Origin: an uncultured Actinomycetes bacterium
GTDB taxonomy: Bacteria > Actinomycetota > Acidimicrobiia > Acidimicrobiales > Microtrichaceae
NCBI GenBank assembly: GCA_903953195.1
Contig: CAJBIS010000186.1
Span: 1 to 5,811 of the forward strand
Length of the DNA: 5,811 nucleotides
Direction: 5' to 3'
The position numbers and the translations under genes were made by a program. Positions 5,312 through 5,811 of this stretch are shown here, in pieces. Each line of letters opens with the position of its first letter. Position 1 is the stretch's first letter. The notes under the pieces were generated by a model that saw nothing but the letters and a program-made list of their open reading frames with translations, searched no databases and had not been told where the DNA came from.

Positions 5312-5811
5312 CGGCACCGGTCGAATCGGCGCCGTTCGAATCGGCACCGTTCGAATCGGCACCGTTCGATCCGACGTCGAGCCCGTAGAACCGGATGGCC
5401 GCCGCGGTGGTGGCGGCAGCGACCTCGGCGACGGGCCGGTCCTGCAGGCGCGCCACCTGTTCACCGACGAGTCGCACGTGCACCGACCGGTTGCGCTGAC
5501 CGCGGTGCGGGACCGGCGTCAGCCACGGGGCGTCGGTCTCGACCATCAGCCGCTCGAGCGGCGCGGACGCGACCGCCGCCTGCAGCTCCGGAGCGCTCGG
5601 GAACGTGGCGATCCCGGAGATCGACAGCATCGCACCGCGCTCGAGCGAGGCCTCGGCCTCGGCCGGGCCGCCGGTGAAGCAGTGGAACACCGTGCGCGGT
5701 GGCATGCCCTCACTGTCGAGCAGCGCGAACGTGTCGTCCCAGGCGTCGCGGGTGTGGATCACGAGGGCCAGGTCCAGTTCGTGCGCCAGCGCGATCTGCT
5801 CGGCGAAGGCC
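5304..5811 (-). CDS. tatD: TatD-family metal-dependent hydrolase (partial; 5' end outside window)
   Basis: This is the C-terminal 168 residues of a TatD-type metal-dependent deoxyribonuclease/hydrolase. The reading frame is open to the right edge (FAEQIALAHELDLALVIHTRDA), so the ATG at the MIHT-like position should not be taken as the start: VIHTRDAWDD is an internal family motif with a metal-binding His. Also visible are VFHCFTGG (second His), GAMLSISG, and METDAPWLTP with the metal-binding Asp. A HRGQRNRS segment and the usual C-terminal helices (VAEVAAATTAAAIRFYG) follow. After the normal family end there is an extra tail built from SNGAD pentapeptides encoded by a 15-bp tandem repeat. The stop codon overlaps the start of the next gene. 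TatD as first visible gene upstream of rsmA is standard in actinobacteria. Confidence 0.93.
   Translation of the reverse strand, partial: AFAEQIALAHELDLALVIHTRDAWDDTFALLDSEGMPPRTVFHCFTGGPAEAEASLERGAMLSISGIATFPSAPELQAAVASAPLERLMVETDAPWLTPVPHRGQRNRSVHVRLVGEQVARLQDRPVAEVAAATTAAAIRFYGLDVGSNGADSNGADSNGADSTGADA
5311..5370. repeat. 15-bp tandem repeat, four copies, coding for the TatD tail
   Basis: Four 15-bp units start at 5311, 5326, 5341 and 5356, with consensus TCGGCACCGTTCGAA on the plus strand. Differences are limited to G for T in the first unit, G for A in the second, and a final T for A in the fourth. Because 15 is a multiple of three, the repeat keeps the tatD frame and encodes NGADS/TGADA pentapeptides. 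It ends at the first base of the next gene's ATG, so it also forms that gene's translation initiation region. Confidence 0.9.

Noticed and set aside
5334..5342. GTTCGAATC, resembling the T-loop of a tRNA, repeated nearby
   Set aside because: It is part of the 15-bp coding repeat. The flanking stem would be only about 3 bp, and there is no anticodon arm, D arm or acceptor stem around it.
3921..5388. Overlapping long plus-strand open frames opposite rsmA and the membrane protein gene
   Set aside because: They are rich in Arg/Ser/Pro with no domain motifs, while the opposite strand encodes an unmistakable RsmA. These are shadows.
1..5811. Search for defence system, mobile element, CRISPR array, tRNA or rRNA
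   Set aside because: No transposase, integrase, spaced direct-repeat array or RNA gene structure was found. The content is housekeeping genes plus two polysaccharide export genes.

Overview
The window is high-GC DNA (roughly two thirds G+C by eye) from an actinobacterium. Two things support this. One is a 33-residue gene for the small ribosomal protein bS22. The other is the order tatD - membrane protein - rsmA - ispE, which matches the actinobacterial tatD-rpfB-ksgA-ispE neighbourhood. The reduced IspE with an altered PAKL motif makes a deep-branching lineage such as Acidimicrobiia plausible, but that placement is inference.

Right half, minus strand, transcribed leftward from beyond the right edge: a TatD-family hydrolase (its beginning lies outside the window), a small single-pass membrane protein with a Ser/Gly-rich tail, the 16S rRNA dimethyltransferase RsmA, and the isoprenoid-pathway kinase IspE. 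Overlaps of 8 nt (tatD to membrane protein) and 4 nt (membrane protein to rsmA) and a 10-nt gap (rsmA to ispE) indicate one translationally coupled operon.

Centre: bS22 lies on the plus strand, convergent with ispE (9 nt between stop codons) and divergent from the polysaccharide genes. It has no Shine-Dalgarno sequence and a -10-like box just upstream of its ATG, so its mRNA is probably leaderless or nearly so. The 155-nt divergent region also holds a good ribosome binding site and a putative -10 box for the minus-strand genes.

Left half, minus strand: a Wzz/Wzc-type polysaccharide co-polymerase whose kinase-like domain has lost its Walker A and Walker B signatures, followed 4 nt later by a 14-helix MOP-family (Wzx-like) flippase. 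Together they suggest Wzx/Wzy-type export of a surface polysaccharide. No polymerase or glycosyltransferase is visible, so the rest of that locus, if present, lies off the left edge or elsewhere. The first 94 bases hold short repeats and perhaps the tail of a convergent plus-strand gene.

I found no tRNA, rRNA, CRISPR array, insertion sequence or phage element. The most notable points are the catalytically degenerate co-polymerase, the easily missed bS22 gene, the low-complexity membrane protein in the position where relatives carry rpfB, and the 15-bp tandem repeat that builds the TatD tail and abuts the next gene's start.
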